This document shows, one piece after another, positions 40,454 through 49,706 of a stretch of DNA of 64,000 nt (positions are counted from its first letter, which is position 1; each line of letters begins with the position of its first letter). Origin of the DNA: JAQGMV01 sp035626595. GTDB lineage: Bacteria; Pseudomonadota; Gammaproteobacteria; Burkholderiales; SG8-41. The notes beneath the pieces were generated by a model, which saw nothing but the letters and a program-made list of their open reading frames with translations, was not told where the DNA came from and made no database searches. The translations under genes and the position numbers were made by a program. The stretch is taken from NCBI GenBank assembly GCA_035626595.1, contig DASPNJ010000053.1, forward strand, positions 4,862 to 68,861, written 5' to 3'.

Positions 40454-43400
40454 TCATGCGTACAGCGCGGCGGGCTCGTACACGATCTGCACGTTTTCCG
40501 GCTCGAGCCACTGGGCGAGCGAGTCGATCAATTCATCGCGCGGGTTCACGCGCCATGCTTCTCCGAGATCGATCTCGCAGCTCGCGCCTTTGTTGTAGTA
40601 GATGACGTGCACCGGCAGCCGTCCCTTGCAGTACGGCGCCAGAACCTCCCGCAGCTTCGCCCCCGACGAGTTTCCGTTGCACGTGATCTTAAGTGCCCTC
40701 GCGTACGCGGTGCGGGCGCTCTGAAGGTCGAAGAGCTTCTCGGCCGAGACCCGCAGGCTCCCCGAAAAATCGTCGTGCGCGACTTTGCCTTCCACGATCA
40801 GGAGCTGGTCTTCCTTCAGCCAGTGCCGGTGCTGCTCGAAGAGCTCGTTGAACACCGTCAGCTCGATGCGTGCGTTGCCGTCGTCGAGCAGCACGACCGC
40901 CATCCGGCCGCGGCGCGTCATCTGGATGCGCTGGCTGTGGATGATGCCCGCGAGCAGCACCGGGTGCGGCTGCGGGGTGAGCTGATCGAGCCGCGTCGAG
41001 ACGAACCCGCGGAGCTCCCGTTCGTAACTCCTGAACGGATGTCCCGAGAGATAGAAGCCGAGCGCGAGCTTCTCGTTCTGCAGGCGCTCGCGGTCGGTCC
41101 AGCGCGGCACCTCCACGCAGGACACCGCCGGTCCGCTGTCGGCGAAATCGCCAAAGAGGCTCACCTGGTGCGCTGCCCGGCTCGCCTGCTCCGCGCTCTC
41201 GAGCGCGATGCCGACAGAGGCGAGGAAGCTCGCGCGGTGGTCGTTCACCGAATCGAAGGCGCCGGCGCGCACCAGCGACTCGACGACGCGGCGGTTCACC
41301 ACGCGCTTGTCGACGCGGTGACAGAAATCGAACAGATCCTTGAACGGGCCGCTACGCGTGCGCTCTTCGAGGATGTGCGCGATGGCGCCTTCGCCGGTGC
41401 CCTTGATCGCGCCGAGACCGTAGCGGATCGACCGGGTATCGACGGGCACGAAGCGGTAATCGCCGGTGTTCACGTCGGGCGGCAGCATGGAGAGGCCGTT
41501 CTGCGCCGCATCTTCGAAAAGCTGATGCACCTTGTCCGTGTCAGCCATGACCGCGGACATGTTGGCCGCCATGAACGCCGCCGGGTGGTGGGCTTTCATG
41601 TACGCGGTCTGGTAGGCGACGAGCGCGTACGCGGCGGCGTGCGACTTATTGAAGCCGTAGCCGGCGAATTTCTCCATCAGGTCGAAGAGCTCGTCGGCCT
41701 TCGCTTGCGACAGTCCGTTCTTCGCGGCGCCGTCGCGGAAGATCTGGCGGTGCTGCGCCATCTCTTCCGGCTTTTTCTTCCCCATCGCCCGGCGCAGCAG
41801 GTCGGCGCCGCCCAGGCTGTAGCCGCCGATGATCTGCGCCATCTGCATGACCTGCTCCTGGTAGACCATGATGCCGTAGGTCTCGGAGAGGATCGGCTCC
41901 ACGCGCGGATCCGGATAGACGATGCGCTCGCGGCCCTGCTTGCGCTCGCAGAACGACGGAATGAGGTCCATCGGGCCCGGACGATAGAGCGCCACCAGCG
42001 CGATGATGTCGCCAAAGCGATCGGGTTTCGCGCGCTTCAACATATCGCGCATGCCGCGCGATTCGAACTGGAACACGGCGCTCGTGTTCGCGCTCGAAAA
42101 GATCTTGTACGACGCCGGATCGTCGAGCGGCAGATCCTCGAGCACGAGCGCCGACGCCGGATCGAGCTGCCTGACATAGCGCAGCGTCCAGTCGAGGATC
42201 GTGAGCGTGGTGAGGCCCAGGAAGTCGAACTTGACCAGCCCGACGGCTTCGACGTCGTCCTTGTCGTATTGACTGACGGCGGCTTCGCTGCCGTCGGCAA
42301 CATAGAGCGGACAGAAATCGGTGAGCTTGCCGGGCGCGATCAGCACGCCGCCCGCATGCATGCCGACGTTGCGCGTGAGGCCTTCGAGCTTCTCCGCGAG
42401 CGCGAGCAGCTCCGCGACCTCCTCTTCGTTCTTCTCGCGTTCCTTCAGCTGCGGCTCCATCTCGCGCGCGTCGGCGAGCGTGATGTGCCTGCCCGGCTGG
42501 AACGGGATCAGCTTCGCGAGCTGGTCGCAGAAGTTGTAGCCGAGGTCGAGCACGCGGCCGACGTCGCGCACCACCGCTTTCGCGGCCATCGTGCCGAACG
42601 TCGCGATCTGAGAGACGCTTTCGTGGCCGTACTTGCCTTTCACGTAATCGATCACGCGATCGCGGCCGTCCTGACAGAAGTCGATGTCGAAATCGGGCAT
42701 CGACACGCGCTCGGGATTGAGGAAGCGCTCGAAGAGCAGGTCGTAGCGCAGCGGATCGAGGTCGGTGATGGCGAGGCTGTACGCGACCAGCGAGCCCGCG
42801 CCGGAGCCGCGGCCGGGGCCGACCGGCACACCGTTCGTCTTCGCCCAGTTGATGAAGTCCGCGACGATCAGAAAGTAACCCGCGAAGCCCATCTGCACGA
42901 TCGTCGAGAGCTCGAAGTCGAGCCGTGCCGCGTAGCGCGGCTGCGCCTCGGCGCGCGCGGCCGCGTCCGGATAGAGCGCCTCCAGCCGCCGGGACAGACC
43001 TTCGGCGGCGCGGTCTCTCAGATACTCGTCGATCGTGACGCCCGAAGGCGTCGGAAACAGCGGAAGCTGGCTCTTGCCCAGCGTGAGCCTCAACGTGCAG
43101 CGCTTCGCGATCTCGACACTATTCGCGAGCGCTTCCGGGATGTCCCTGAAGAGCTCGGCCATCTCGGCCTGGCTCTTGAAATACTGCTCGCGGTGAAAGG
43201 TCTTCGGCCGGCGCTGGTCCGAGAGCACGTAGCCTTCCGAGATGCACACGCGCGCTTCATGCGCACGGAAGTCGTCGGGCTTCACGAACTGGATCGGGTG
43301 CGTCGCGACCGGCGGGATCCGGAGCTCGGCCGCAAGGTGCACGGCGCGCTGCACGTGCAGCTCGAGTGGAACCGCGGCGGCGCCGCTCGCCATCGCGCCG

Positions 43401-43927
43401 GGGCCGAGCCGCTGGAGCTCGATGTAATAGCGATTCGGAAAGAGCCGCTGCCATTCGCGTGCGAGGGCCTGCGCGGCCGGCACGTTGTCGACAATGAGCG
43501 CCTGGCCGACGTCGCCCATGTGCGCACCGGAGAGCGCGAGCAGCCCCTCGGTACCCGTTTCGGCGAACCAGCTCTTGCGGATCTCCGCACGGCCGCGATA
43601 TCGATTCGTGCGGTACGCGCGTGTGAGCAGCTCGCAGAGCACGAGGTAGCCGGCGTGGCTCTGGGTGAGGAGCAGCAGCCGGAAAGGCTTGTCGCGGTCG
43701 GTCTCGTTGGCGATCCAGACGTCGCAGCCCGCTATCGGCTTCACCCCTTTGGCGCGCGCCGCCTTGTAGAACTTGACCAGGCCGAAGACGTTCGAGAGAT
43801 CGGTCAGCGCGAGCGCCGGCATGCGGTCCGCGACCGCCGCGTCGATGGCTTCGTCGATGCGCACGATGCCGTCCACGACCGAGTATTCGCTGTGCAGCCG
43901 GAGATGGACGAACGGCGTCTGGCTCAT
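40454..43927 (-). CDS. dnaE: DNA polymerase III alpha subunit
   Basis: The 1157-residue protein is full length for DnaE. It starts with the PHP domain (MSQTPFVHLRLHSEYSVVDG), continues with the polymerase core containing GPGRGSGAGSLVAYSL and the catalytic Asp pair of MPDFDIDFCQDGRD (about 408-420), then the fingers region (KKKPEEMAQHRQIF) and MHAGGVLIAPG, and ends with the OB-fold (HPVLLAGIIHSQRIQMTRRGRM) and C-terminal domain. It is the replicative polymerase subunit. The start ATG 43927 is divergent from the hydrolase gene (50-nt gap). FecR-domain genes follow 111 nt downstream on the same strand. Confidence 0.98.
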   Translation of the reverse strand: MSQTPFVHLRLHSEYSVVDGIVRIDEAIDAAVADRMPALALTDLSNVFGLVKFYKAARAKGVKPIAGCDVWIANETDRDKPFRLLLLTQSHAGYLVLCELLTRAYRTNRYRGRAEIRKSWFAETGTEGLLALSGAHMGDVGQALIVDNVPAAQALAREWQRLFPNRYYIELQRLGPGAMASGAAAVPLELHVQRAVHLAAELRIPPVATHPIQFVKPDDFRAHEARVCISEGYVLSDQRRPKTFHREQYFKSQAEMAELFRDIPEALANSVEIAKRCTLRLTLGKSQLPLFPTPSGVTIDEYLRDRAAEGLSRRLEALYPDAAARAEAQPRYAARLDFELSTIVQMGFAGYFLIVADFINWAKTNGVPVGPGRGSGAGSLVAYSLAITDLDPLRYDLLFERFLNPERVSMPDFDIDFCQDGRDRVIDYVKGKYGHESVSQIATFGTMAAKAVVRDVGRVLDLGYNFCDQLAKLIPFQPGRHITLADAREMEPQLKEREKNEEEVAELLALAEKLEGLTRNVGMHAGGVLIAPGKLTDFCPLYVADGSEAAVSQYDKDDVEAVGLVKFDFLGLTTLTILDWTLRYVRQLDPASALVLEDLPLDDPASYKIFSSANTSAVFQFESRGMRDMLKRAKPDRFGDIIALVALYRPGPMDLIPSFCERKQGRERIVYPDPRVEPILSETYGIMVYQEQVMQMAQIIGGYSLGGADLLRRAMGKKKPEEMAQHRQIFRDGAAKNGLSQAKADELFDLMEKFAGYGFNKSHAAAYALVAYQTAYMKAHHPAAFMAANMSAVMADTDKVHQLFEDAAQNGLSMLPPDVNTGDYRFVPVDTRSIRYGLGAIKGTGEGAIAHILEERTRSGPFKDLFDFCHRVDKRVVNRRVVESLVRAGAFDSVNDHRASFLASVGIALESAEQASRAAHQVSLFGDFADSGPAVSCVEVPRWTDRERLQNEKLALGFYLSGHPFRSYERELRGFVSTRLDQLTPQPHPVLLAGIIHSQRIQMTRRGRMAVVLLDDGNARIELTVFNELFEQHRHWLKEDQLLIVEGKVAHDDFSGSLRVSAEKLFDLQSARTAYARALKITCNGNSSGAKLREVLAPYCKGRLPVHVIYYNKGASCEIDLGEAWRVNPRDELIDSLAQWLEPENVQIVYEPAALYA

Positions 43928-43977
43928 CGCGTCGATTTTACGTCGAGTACTATGCGTCGTTCTCTTTTTCGCCGATC

Positions 43978-44856
43978 ATGAAAACCAGCCGCTCCGAATT
44001 CCACACCATCAGGAACTTGCGTTACCACGTGCGCACGTGGGGCGAGCGAGCCGCGCCCAGGCTCTTTCTGCTGCACGGCTGGATGGATGTCGCAGCGTCG
44101 TTCCAGTTCCTGGTCGATGCGCTCGCGCGCGAGTGGCACGTCGTCGCGCCCGACTGGCGCGGATTCGGGCTCACCGAGTGGGCGCGCGACGGCTACTGGT
44201 TCCCGGATTACTACGCGGATCTTGACGCGCTGCTCGACATCTACGAGCGCGATGCGCCGGTGCGGCTGGTCGGCCACAGCATGGGCGGCAACATCGCGGT
44301 GACGTATGCGGGGCTGCGGCCCGATCGGATCGAGCGCCTGGTGACGCTCGAGGGCCTGGGTCTCGCGCGCAGCGGTGCGGAGCGCGCGCCGGAGCGCCTG
44401 GTTCAGTGGATGGACGCGCAGCGCGAGCCGCCGCGCTTCAGGACCTATGCGTCATTCGACGCCGTCGCGCAACGGCTGAAAAAGAACAACCCGAGACTCT
44501 CCGACGAGCGTGCGCAGTTCCTGGCGCGGCACTGGGCCGCCGAAGTGGAAGGCGGTGTGAGGCTCGTGAGCGATCCGCGGCACAAGTCCGCGAATCCGTA
44601 TCTCTTTCGCATCGAGGAGGCGCTCGCGTGCTGGCGCCGCGTGAGCGCGCCGGTGCTCCTCGTCATGGGACGCGACTCGCAGATCGTCGCATGGCTGAAA
44701 GACCATCCTGCCGAGCTTGCCGAGCGCAAGGCCGCCTTCGCGGCTTTCCGCGAGGTCGAGCTCGCGGACTGCGGCCACATGATCCACCACGATCAGCCGG
44801 CGCAAGCGGCGCGGCTCATCGAAGATTTTCTCGCTGCGGAAGGCGCGGCCACGTAA
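43978..44856 (+). CDS. alpha/beta hydrolase
   Basis: The protein has 292 residues with an alpha/beta-hydrolase fold. The nucleophile elbow VGHSMGGN places Ser101 as catalytic; HGWMD near 33 is the oxyanion region and GHMIHHDQPAQAARLIEDFL supplies the C-terminal His. RLVTLEGLGL and the cap segment resemble soluble epoxide hydrolase or esterase relatives, but the substrate is unknown. ATG 43978 (MKTSRSEFHTIRNLRYHVR) is the only start before the fold. It is divergent from dnaE and convergent with the RTX-type gene. Confidence 0.9.
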   Translation: MKTSRSEFHTIRNLRYHVRTWGERAAPRLFLLHGWMDVAASFQFLVDALAREWHVVAPDWRGFGLTEWARDGYWFPDYYADLDALLDIYERDAPVRLVGHSMGGNIAVTYAGLRPDRIERLVTLEGLGLARSGAERAPERLVQWMDAQREPPRFRTYASFDAVAQRLKKNNPRLSDERAQFLARHWAAEVEGGVRLVSDPRHKSANPYLFRIEEALACWRRVSAPVLLVMGRDSQIVAWLKDHPAELAERKAAFAAFREVELADCGHMIHHDQPAQAARLIEDFLAAEGAAT

Positions 44857-44882
44857 AAAAACGGGAGCCCGCAGGCTCCCGT
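44854..44882 (-). terminator. intrinsic terminator of the calcium-binding-type gene
   Basis: The arms ACGGGAGCC (44861-44869) and GGCTCCCGT (44874-44882) form a perfect stem with a four-base loop. On the minus strand it is followed by a run of seven T (44860-44854), the classical Rho-independent shape. It lies about 30 bases after the stop of the gene ending at 44913 and just past the stop of the convergent hydrolase. Confidence 0.85.
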
Positions 44883-44912
44883 TCACTGAGTGCTCCTACC
44901 CCGAGTACGGCT

Positions 44913-45899
44913 TCAGACCACGACGTTGACCTGGATGTGGTTTTCGGCGATCAGCGTGTTCGCCGAGTCGAACGCCTGGAGCGCGATGTCGAACTGCGCC
45001 GGCCCTGCGAAGCCGCCGGCCTGCGTGTAAGTGGACCCAGGCGGCAGCAGTGCCTGATGTGCGCCGAACGCGTAGTTCTGGGAGTTCTGCGTGACGGTCG
45101 GATCTATCCCGGCGTCGTCGCTGATGAACGGCACCGGCAGCCCCGCATCCCAGAAGAATTCGCTGCTCCCGGTCGCGATCGCCGGGTTGTGCACCAGAAG
45201 CAGCTCCGTGTAGTCGATAGCGGCACTGGGATCGCCGTCGATCAACAACTTGATCGTGAAATCGGTAAGGTCCGTCGTCTCGCCGTTCAAGCCGCCAGCA
45301 ATGGACCATTCATAGTTCCACGCGGCGCGGTTGGCGGCGTTCGACGTCGAGCCATTGAGGGTCGACTGCGGACCGTCATTCACGGTGTATTCGAGCACGC
45401 CATCCGAGTAATCGTCGCTGCTCAGAACCGTCGGGCCGTTGCGATAAATGACCTGCAGGCCGAGCTCGAGCCCGGCCTCTTCCGCCCGCGCGATCCCGAA
45501 ACCGGTAGCCGGTATTCCATTTCCGGCGATCATCGTCTCCGTCGCCGGCTTCTGCGCCGATTCGTCGATCTCGGCGTTCACGAAGTAAGAAACCGGTCCG
45601 CCCGCGCCGAACACGACCAGCCTGTCGTCGAACTGCAGGGCTTCGACCTGTTTCAGCGAATCGGTGCCGTCACGCCCCACCACGCTGTCGGCGACGGTGA
45701 CCTTGTTGTTCCCGGTCCCCAGCGACTCGACGGTGTACTCGCTGTAATTGCCTGTGTAGACGGCGATGTCGAAACCACGACCGCCGTCGATGTCATCGTT
45801 TCCGCCAAATCCCGTGATGATGTCGTCCCCGTCTTTCCCCTGAAGCTTCTCGCCCTTGCTCGTGCCCGTGGGATTCGTGCCTTTGATCGGTGCAGCCAT
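44913..45899 (-). CDS. secreted RTX-type calcium-binding repeat protein of unknown function
   Basis: The protein has 328 residues from ATG 45899 (MAAPIKGTNPTGTSKGEK); AAGGAG precedes by about nine bases, while GTG 45905 is too close to it. Residues 20-40 (GKDGDDIITGFGGNDDIDGG) are a glycine/aspartate nonapeptide calcium-binding repeat, followed by the RTX-associated YSEYTVESLG...DSVVGRDGTDSLKQVEALQFDDRLVVF segment. No signal peptide is visible, which fits type I secretion by ABC exporters that read a C-terminal signal. The remaining 230 residues, Asp/Asn rich, match no family I know. It stands alone with its own intrinsic terminator. Confidence 0.8.
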   Translation of the reverse strand: MAAPIKGTNPTGTSKGEKLQGKDGDDIITGFGGNDDIDGGRGFDIAVYTGNYSEYTVESLGTGNNKVTVADSVVGRDGTDSLKQVEALQFDDRLVVFGAGGPVSYFVNAEIDESAQKPATETMIAGNGIPATGFGIARAEEAGLELGLQVIYRNGPTVLSSDDYSDGVLEYTVNDGPQSTLNGSTSNAANRAAWNYEWSIAGGLNGETTDLTDFTIKLLIDGDPSAAIDYTELLLVHNPAIATGSSEFFWDAGLPVPFISDDAGIDPTVTQNSQNYAFGAHQALLPPGSTYTQAGGFAGPAQFDIALQAFDSANTLIAENHIQVNVVV

Positions 45900-46015
45900 G
45901 TTCACCCTCTCCTTTGTCGTCAGTCGTTCGTGAGTTGCATCACGAGTCTAGAGTGCGGCGGCGTACAGAAGCAAACGGCTAAGGCCGGGCGGTATCGGTG
46001 CGGAAGTAGTGCACG

Positions 46016-47167
46016 TTAAGGCCCTTCGTCGGCGGGGGTGCGGAGCTTGCGCAACGTGTAGGGTTTTGCCGGCACGCGCTGCAGCGCCTCTTCGTCGATG
46101 TCGACACCGAGCCCGGGCGCGGTCGGCAGTTCGATGTACCCGTTCTTCGGCTTCAACTGGTTCCTGCAGATCGTGTCGCCGAACTCGACGAACGGCAGGA
46201 AGTATTCCGTGATGATGAAATTCGGCATCGTCGCGGAGGCGTGCACCGTGGATGCGAGGGCGACCGTCGTCGAGTTGTAATTGTGCGGGGAGCAAGCGAC
46301 GAGAAACGGCTCGGCCATCGCTGCAATCTCCTTCAGCTCGAGTATGCCGCCGACGCACGCGACGTCCGGATTGAGGATGTCGGCGGCGCGCTTCTCCAGC
46401 AGCGGCCGGAATCCCGTCTTGGTGTACGTCGCCTCGCCGATCACCACCGGAATGCCGATCTCGCGCCGGATCTGCGCGAGTTCCTCGGTGAATTCGGCCT
46501 GGCAGGATTCCTCCATCCAGTAGAGGCCGAATTCCGCCAGCCGCTTGTCGAGCCGGATCGCGTGCATCGGCGCGAGCCGCCGGTGCTGGTCGATGAGGAT
46601 GTCGACATTCGGCCCGACGGCTTCGCGCACCGCTTTGACGATGCGCACCGCGCGCTCCTCGTGCTCCTTCGGGATCCACGTGCGCCACGGCGCGAGCAGC
46701 GGATCGAGCTTGAGCGCGGTCCAGCCCTGTGACACGACTTTCTCGGCGGCGCGCGCATAGTCGGCCGGCTCCTTCATGCCGTAGCTCCAGCCGTTCGCGT
46801 AGACGCGGATCTTCTCGCGCACCTTGCCGCCGAGCAGGTTGTACACCGGCTGCTTGCAGACCTTGCCGACGATGTCCCACATCGCCTGCTCGATGCCGCT
46901 GATCGCGCAGAAGAGCTCGACCGAGCCGCGGCGCGCGCCGTAGTCGTCGAACGCGAATTGCGTGAAATGCTTGATATCGAACGGACTGCGGCCCTCCATG
47001 TAAGGCCCCAGCGACTGGAGTTGCGCCATCACGGCGCGGTCGCGGTCGTACTGCGAGTACGCCTCGCCCCAGCCGTGGACGCCTTCGTCGGTCTCCACCT
47101 TCACGAAGATGAGGTTCTTGCGCCAGCCCGGATGGACGGCATAGCTCTTCACGGACGTGATCTTCAT
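46016..47167 (-). CDS. galactonate dehydratase-like enolase-superfamily enzyme
   Basis: The 383-residue protein starts MKITSVKSYAVHPGWRKNLIFVKVETDEGVHGWGEAY and has the galactonate/gluconate dehydratase layout: Lys153-x-Asp155 (ALKLDP), Asp193 and His195 in LIDQHRRL, Glu219 (YWMEES), Glu245 (IGEATY) and His295 in SPHNYNS. This is the dehydratase subgroup that converts sugar acids to 2-keto-3-deoxy acids; the exact substrate is not read from sequence. It is 110 nt downstream of nothing on its strand and divergent from the racemase gene; no sugar transporter is adjacent. Confidence 0.87.
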   Translation of the reverse strand: MKITSVKSYAVHPGWRKNLIFVKVETDEGVHGWGEAYSQYDRDRAVMAQLQSLGPYMEGRSPFDIKHFTQFAFDDYGARRGSVELFCAISGIEQAMWDIVGKVCKQPVYNLLGGKVREKIRVYANGWSYGMKEPADYARAAEKVVSQGWTALKLDPLLAPWRTWIPKEHEERAVRIVKAVREAVGPNVDILIDQHRRLAPMHAIRLDKRLAEFGLYWMEESCQAEFTEELAQIRREIGIPVVIGEATYTKTGFRPLLEKRAADILNPDVACVGGILELKEIAAMAEPFLVACSPHNYNSTTVALASTVHASATMPNFIITEYFLPFVEFGDTICRNQLKPKNGYIELPTAPGLGVDIDEEALQRVPAKPYTLRKLRTPADEGP

Positions 47168-47277
47168 TCGGGTCTCTCGATCAACACGACACCATTGCGG
47201 AGGACGTCATTTCGACGTCTCCCGGAAGGCTAACAGAGGAAGCCCGGATTCTAGCGGCTCCGGTTACCATCGCCGCC

Positions 47278-47988
47278 ATGACTGCGAAGCCACCGCTCCT
47301 CGGCGTTCTCGGCGGCATGGGGCCGTTCGCGACCGTCGATTTCCTGACGAAGCTCATCGAAGAGACCGGCGCCGAACGCGATGAGCACCATGTGCCGGTC
47401 GTCGTCTATTCGGTTCCGCAGATCCCCAGCCGCCCCGCGGCCATCATGCACGGCGGTGCTTCGCCACTGCCGGCGATGCTCGAAGGCGTGCGCGTGCTAA
47501 AAGGCGCGGGCGCGAGCGCCATCGCCATCGCCTGCAATACCGCGCATTACTGGTACGACGCGCTTCAGCTTGAAGCGGGCGTGCCGATTCTGCATATCGC
47601 GGATGCCGCCTGTGACACGATGGCTGAGAGCGGCGCGCTGCCGCGCGCGGCGGGACTCATCGGCACCCGCGGGACGCTACACGCAGCGTTCTTTCAGGAG
47701 CGCCTCGAAGCCCGCGGCGTCGCCTGCATCGTCAGCACCGAAGAAGAGCAGGCGGAGCTCGTCGAACCGGCGATCCTCGCGGTCAAGCGCCATGCGCTCG
47801 CCGCGGCGCACCCGCTTGCGGTGCAGGCCTGCGAGCGGCTCGCCGAGCGCGGCGCCGAATCGATCATCATGGCGTGCACCGAGATCCCGCCCGCGCTCGA
47901 GTACGCGAGCCACCCCTTCGCGACGCGCTGCGTCGATCCGACGCGGGCGCTCGCCCGCGCGTGCGTGCGCTGGTGGCGGATGCGCTAG
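47278..47988 (+). CDS. aspartate/glutamate racemase
   Basis: The 236-residue protein is a member of the Asp/Glu/hydantoin racemase family: LLGVLGGMGPFATVDFLTKL at the N-terminus and the two catalytic cysteines, Cys86 in AIACNTAHYW and Cys200 in IIMACTEIP. The PLP-independent mechanism interconverts D- and L-amino acid. It is divergent from the galactonate-dehydratase-like gene and convergent with aspA, close to the glutamate/aspartate importer. A palindromic repeat overlaps its 3' side. Confidence 0.92.
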   Translation: MTAKPPLLGVLGGMGPFATVDFLTKLIEETGAERDEHHVPVVVYSVPQIPSRPAAIMHGGASPLPAMLEGVRVLKGAGASAIAIACNTAHYWYDALQLEAGVPILHIADAACDTMAESGALPRAAGLIGTRGTLHAAFFQERLEARGVACIVSTEEEQAELVEPAILAVKRHALAAAHPLAVQACERLAERGAESIIMACTEIPPALEYASHPFATRCVDPTRALARACVRWWRMR

Positions 47989-47995
47989 CTGATGT

Positions 47996-48101
47996 GTCAT
48001 TGCGAGGCGGAGGCACCGCTCCGCCGAAGCAATCCCGACGCGGTCGGAAAACGTGCGTGCGCCACGAGATCGCCACGGCGCCGCCGGCGCCTCGCGATGA
48101 C
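47996..48101. repeat. GTCATTGCGAGG terminal-inverted-repeat element
   Basis: The element begins GTCATTGCGAGGCG and ends CGCCTCGCGATGAC, giving near-perfect 14-base terminal inverted repeats about 106 bases apart, with secondary AAGCAATC and GAGATCGCCACG pieces inside. It lies between the convergent racemase and aspA genes and has no coding capacity. Confidence 0.8.
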
Positions 48102-48111
48102 CCCATAGGGG

Positions 48112-49554
48112 CTACGGCGCTCCGGCTTCCTCGCCGCTGGGGGATGTGGTGATGTACCGCGGCTGCGTCAGCACCTCCGGCTTGAGCACGTCGTCGAGCT
48201 GCGCCTTGGTCATCCAGCCTTTCTCCAGCACGAGCTCGTACACGCTGCGCCCGGTCTCGTAGGCTTCCTTCGCCACGGCCGTCGTGCGCTCATAGCCGAT
48301 GAACGGGTTGAGCGCCGTGACGATGCCGATCGAGTTCTCCACCAGCCAGCGCAGGTGCGCCTTGTTGGCGGTGATGCCCTTCACGCAGCGCGCGGCGAGC
48401 GCGAGGCAGGCACTGCGCAGATGCGTCAAGCTCTTGAACAGGCTGTGCGCGATGATCGGCTCGAACGCGTTCAACTGGAGCTGCCCGCCTTCGGCCGCGA
48501 GCGTCACGGTCACGTCGTTGCCGATCACCTCGAAAGCAACCTGATTGACGACCTCGGGCATCACCGGATTCACCTTCCCCGGCATGATGGACGAGCCCGC
48601 CTGCACCGCGGGCAGATTGATCTCGTTCAAGCCGGCGCGCGGGCCCGAAGACAGGAGCCGCAGGTCGTTGCAGGTCTTCGAGAGCTTCACCGCAACGCGC
48701 TTCAACACGCCCGAGAGCTGGACGAACGCGCCGGCGTCCTGTGTCGCCTCCACGAGGTTCGGCGCGACGATCAACTGAATGCCCGTGATGTCGGTCAGGC
48801 GCGCGCATACCAGCTCGGCGTACTTCGGATGCGCATTGATGCCGGTGCCGATCGCGGTCGCGCCGAGGTTGATCTCGTGGATGAGCAGCGCGGCCTCCTT
48901 CAGGCGCTGCTCGTCCTCCTCCAGCATGACCGCGTACGTCGAAAACTCCTGGCCGAGCGTCATTGGAACCGCATCCTGGAGCTGGGTCCGGCCCATCTTG
49001 AGCACGTCGGCGAATTCCCTCGCCTTCTCGTCGAATGCAGCGCGCAGCTCCGCCATCGCGGTGGTGAGATGCTTGATGCCGAAATGGAGCGCGAGCTTGA
49101 CCGCCGTGGGATACACGTCGTTCGTGCTCTGGCTCATGTTCACGTCTTCGACCGGGTGCAGGTACTGGTAGTCGCCGCGCTGGCGCCCGAGAAGCTCGAG
49201 CGCGCGGTTCGCGATCACCTCGTTCGCGTTCATGTTGGTGGATGTGCCGGCGCCGCCCTGGATCACGTCCACCACGAATTCGGACAGGAGCGATCCGTTG
49301 CGCACCTCCTCGCAGGCTTCCGCGATGACGCGCGCCTTGTCATCCGCAAGCAGCCCCAGCTCGTTATTCGCAAGTGCCGCGGCTTCCTTCACGCAGGCGA
49401 GCGCCGCCACGAGATCGGGATAGATCGATATCGGCGTGCCGGTGATCGGGAAATTCTCGAGCGCGCGCAGCGTGTGCACGCCGTAGTACGCATTGGCGGG
49501 CACCGAGCGTTCGCCGAGCAGGTCGTGCTCGCGTCGGACTGGAGTCGAGGACAT
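48112..49554 (-). CDS. aspA: aspartate ammonia-lyase
   Basis: The protein has 480 residues. It starts MSSTPVRREHDLLGERSVPANAYYGVHTLRALENFPITG, has QGGAGTSTNMNANEVIANRA and the family signature GSSIMPGKVNPVMPE (about 320-334) with the mobile catalytic Ser loop, then FEVIGNDVTVTLAAEGGQLQLNAFEP. It deaminates aspartate to fumarate and ammonia. The homologous fumarase class II is excluded by the N-terminal and ENFPIT phrases typical of AspA. Its neighbours are an Asp/Glu racemase and the gltIJKL importer, suggesting use of acidic amino acids. Confidence 0.95.
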   Translation of the reverse strand: MSSTPVRREHDLLGERSVPANAYYGVHTLRALENFPITGTPISIYPDLVAALACVKEAAALANNELGLLADDKARVIAEACEEVRNGSLLSEFVVDVIQGGAGTSTNMNANEVIANRALELLGRQRGDYQYLHPVEDVNMSQSTNDVYPTAVKLALHFGIKHLTTAMAELRAAFDEKAREFADVLKMGRTQLQDAVPMTLGQEFSTYAVMLEEDEQRLKEAALLIHEINLGATAIGTGINAHPKYAELVCARLTDITGIQLIVAPNLVEATQDAGAFVQLSGVLKRVAVKLSKTCNDLRLLSSGPRAGLNEINLPAVQAGSSIMPGKVNPVMPEVVNQVAFEVIGNDVTVTLAAEGGQLQLNAFEPIIAHSLFKSLTHLRSACLALAARCVKGITANKAHLRWLVENSIGIVTALNPFIGYERTTAVAKEAYETGRSVYELVLEKGWMTKAQLDDVLKPEVLTQPRYITTSPSGEEAGAP

Positions 49555-49706
49555 TCAGGGCGATAAGCTCAAACGAGGTCGTGGGCGATACTACCGGACG
49601 TGAGCCCGAAAAGGCCTTGTAGACAAGCCGTACGCCTTGGGCTAGATTTGTCGCGGTTCGTCTTAAGTCACTCTCACATAACGAATATCACGTGCCAGGA
49701 GACCTC

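Noticed and set aside
40433..43981. 1182-residue open frame opposite dnaE, and similar long antisense frames (25663-27513, 29647-32118, 33915-36857, 9354-11627)
   Set aside because: They mirror the GC-rich wobble of true genes on the other strand; their Arg/Ala/His-rich sequences match no family, while the opposite strand carries clear protein motifs.
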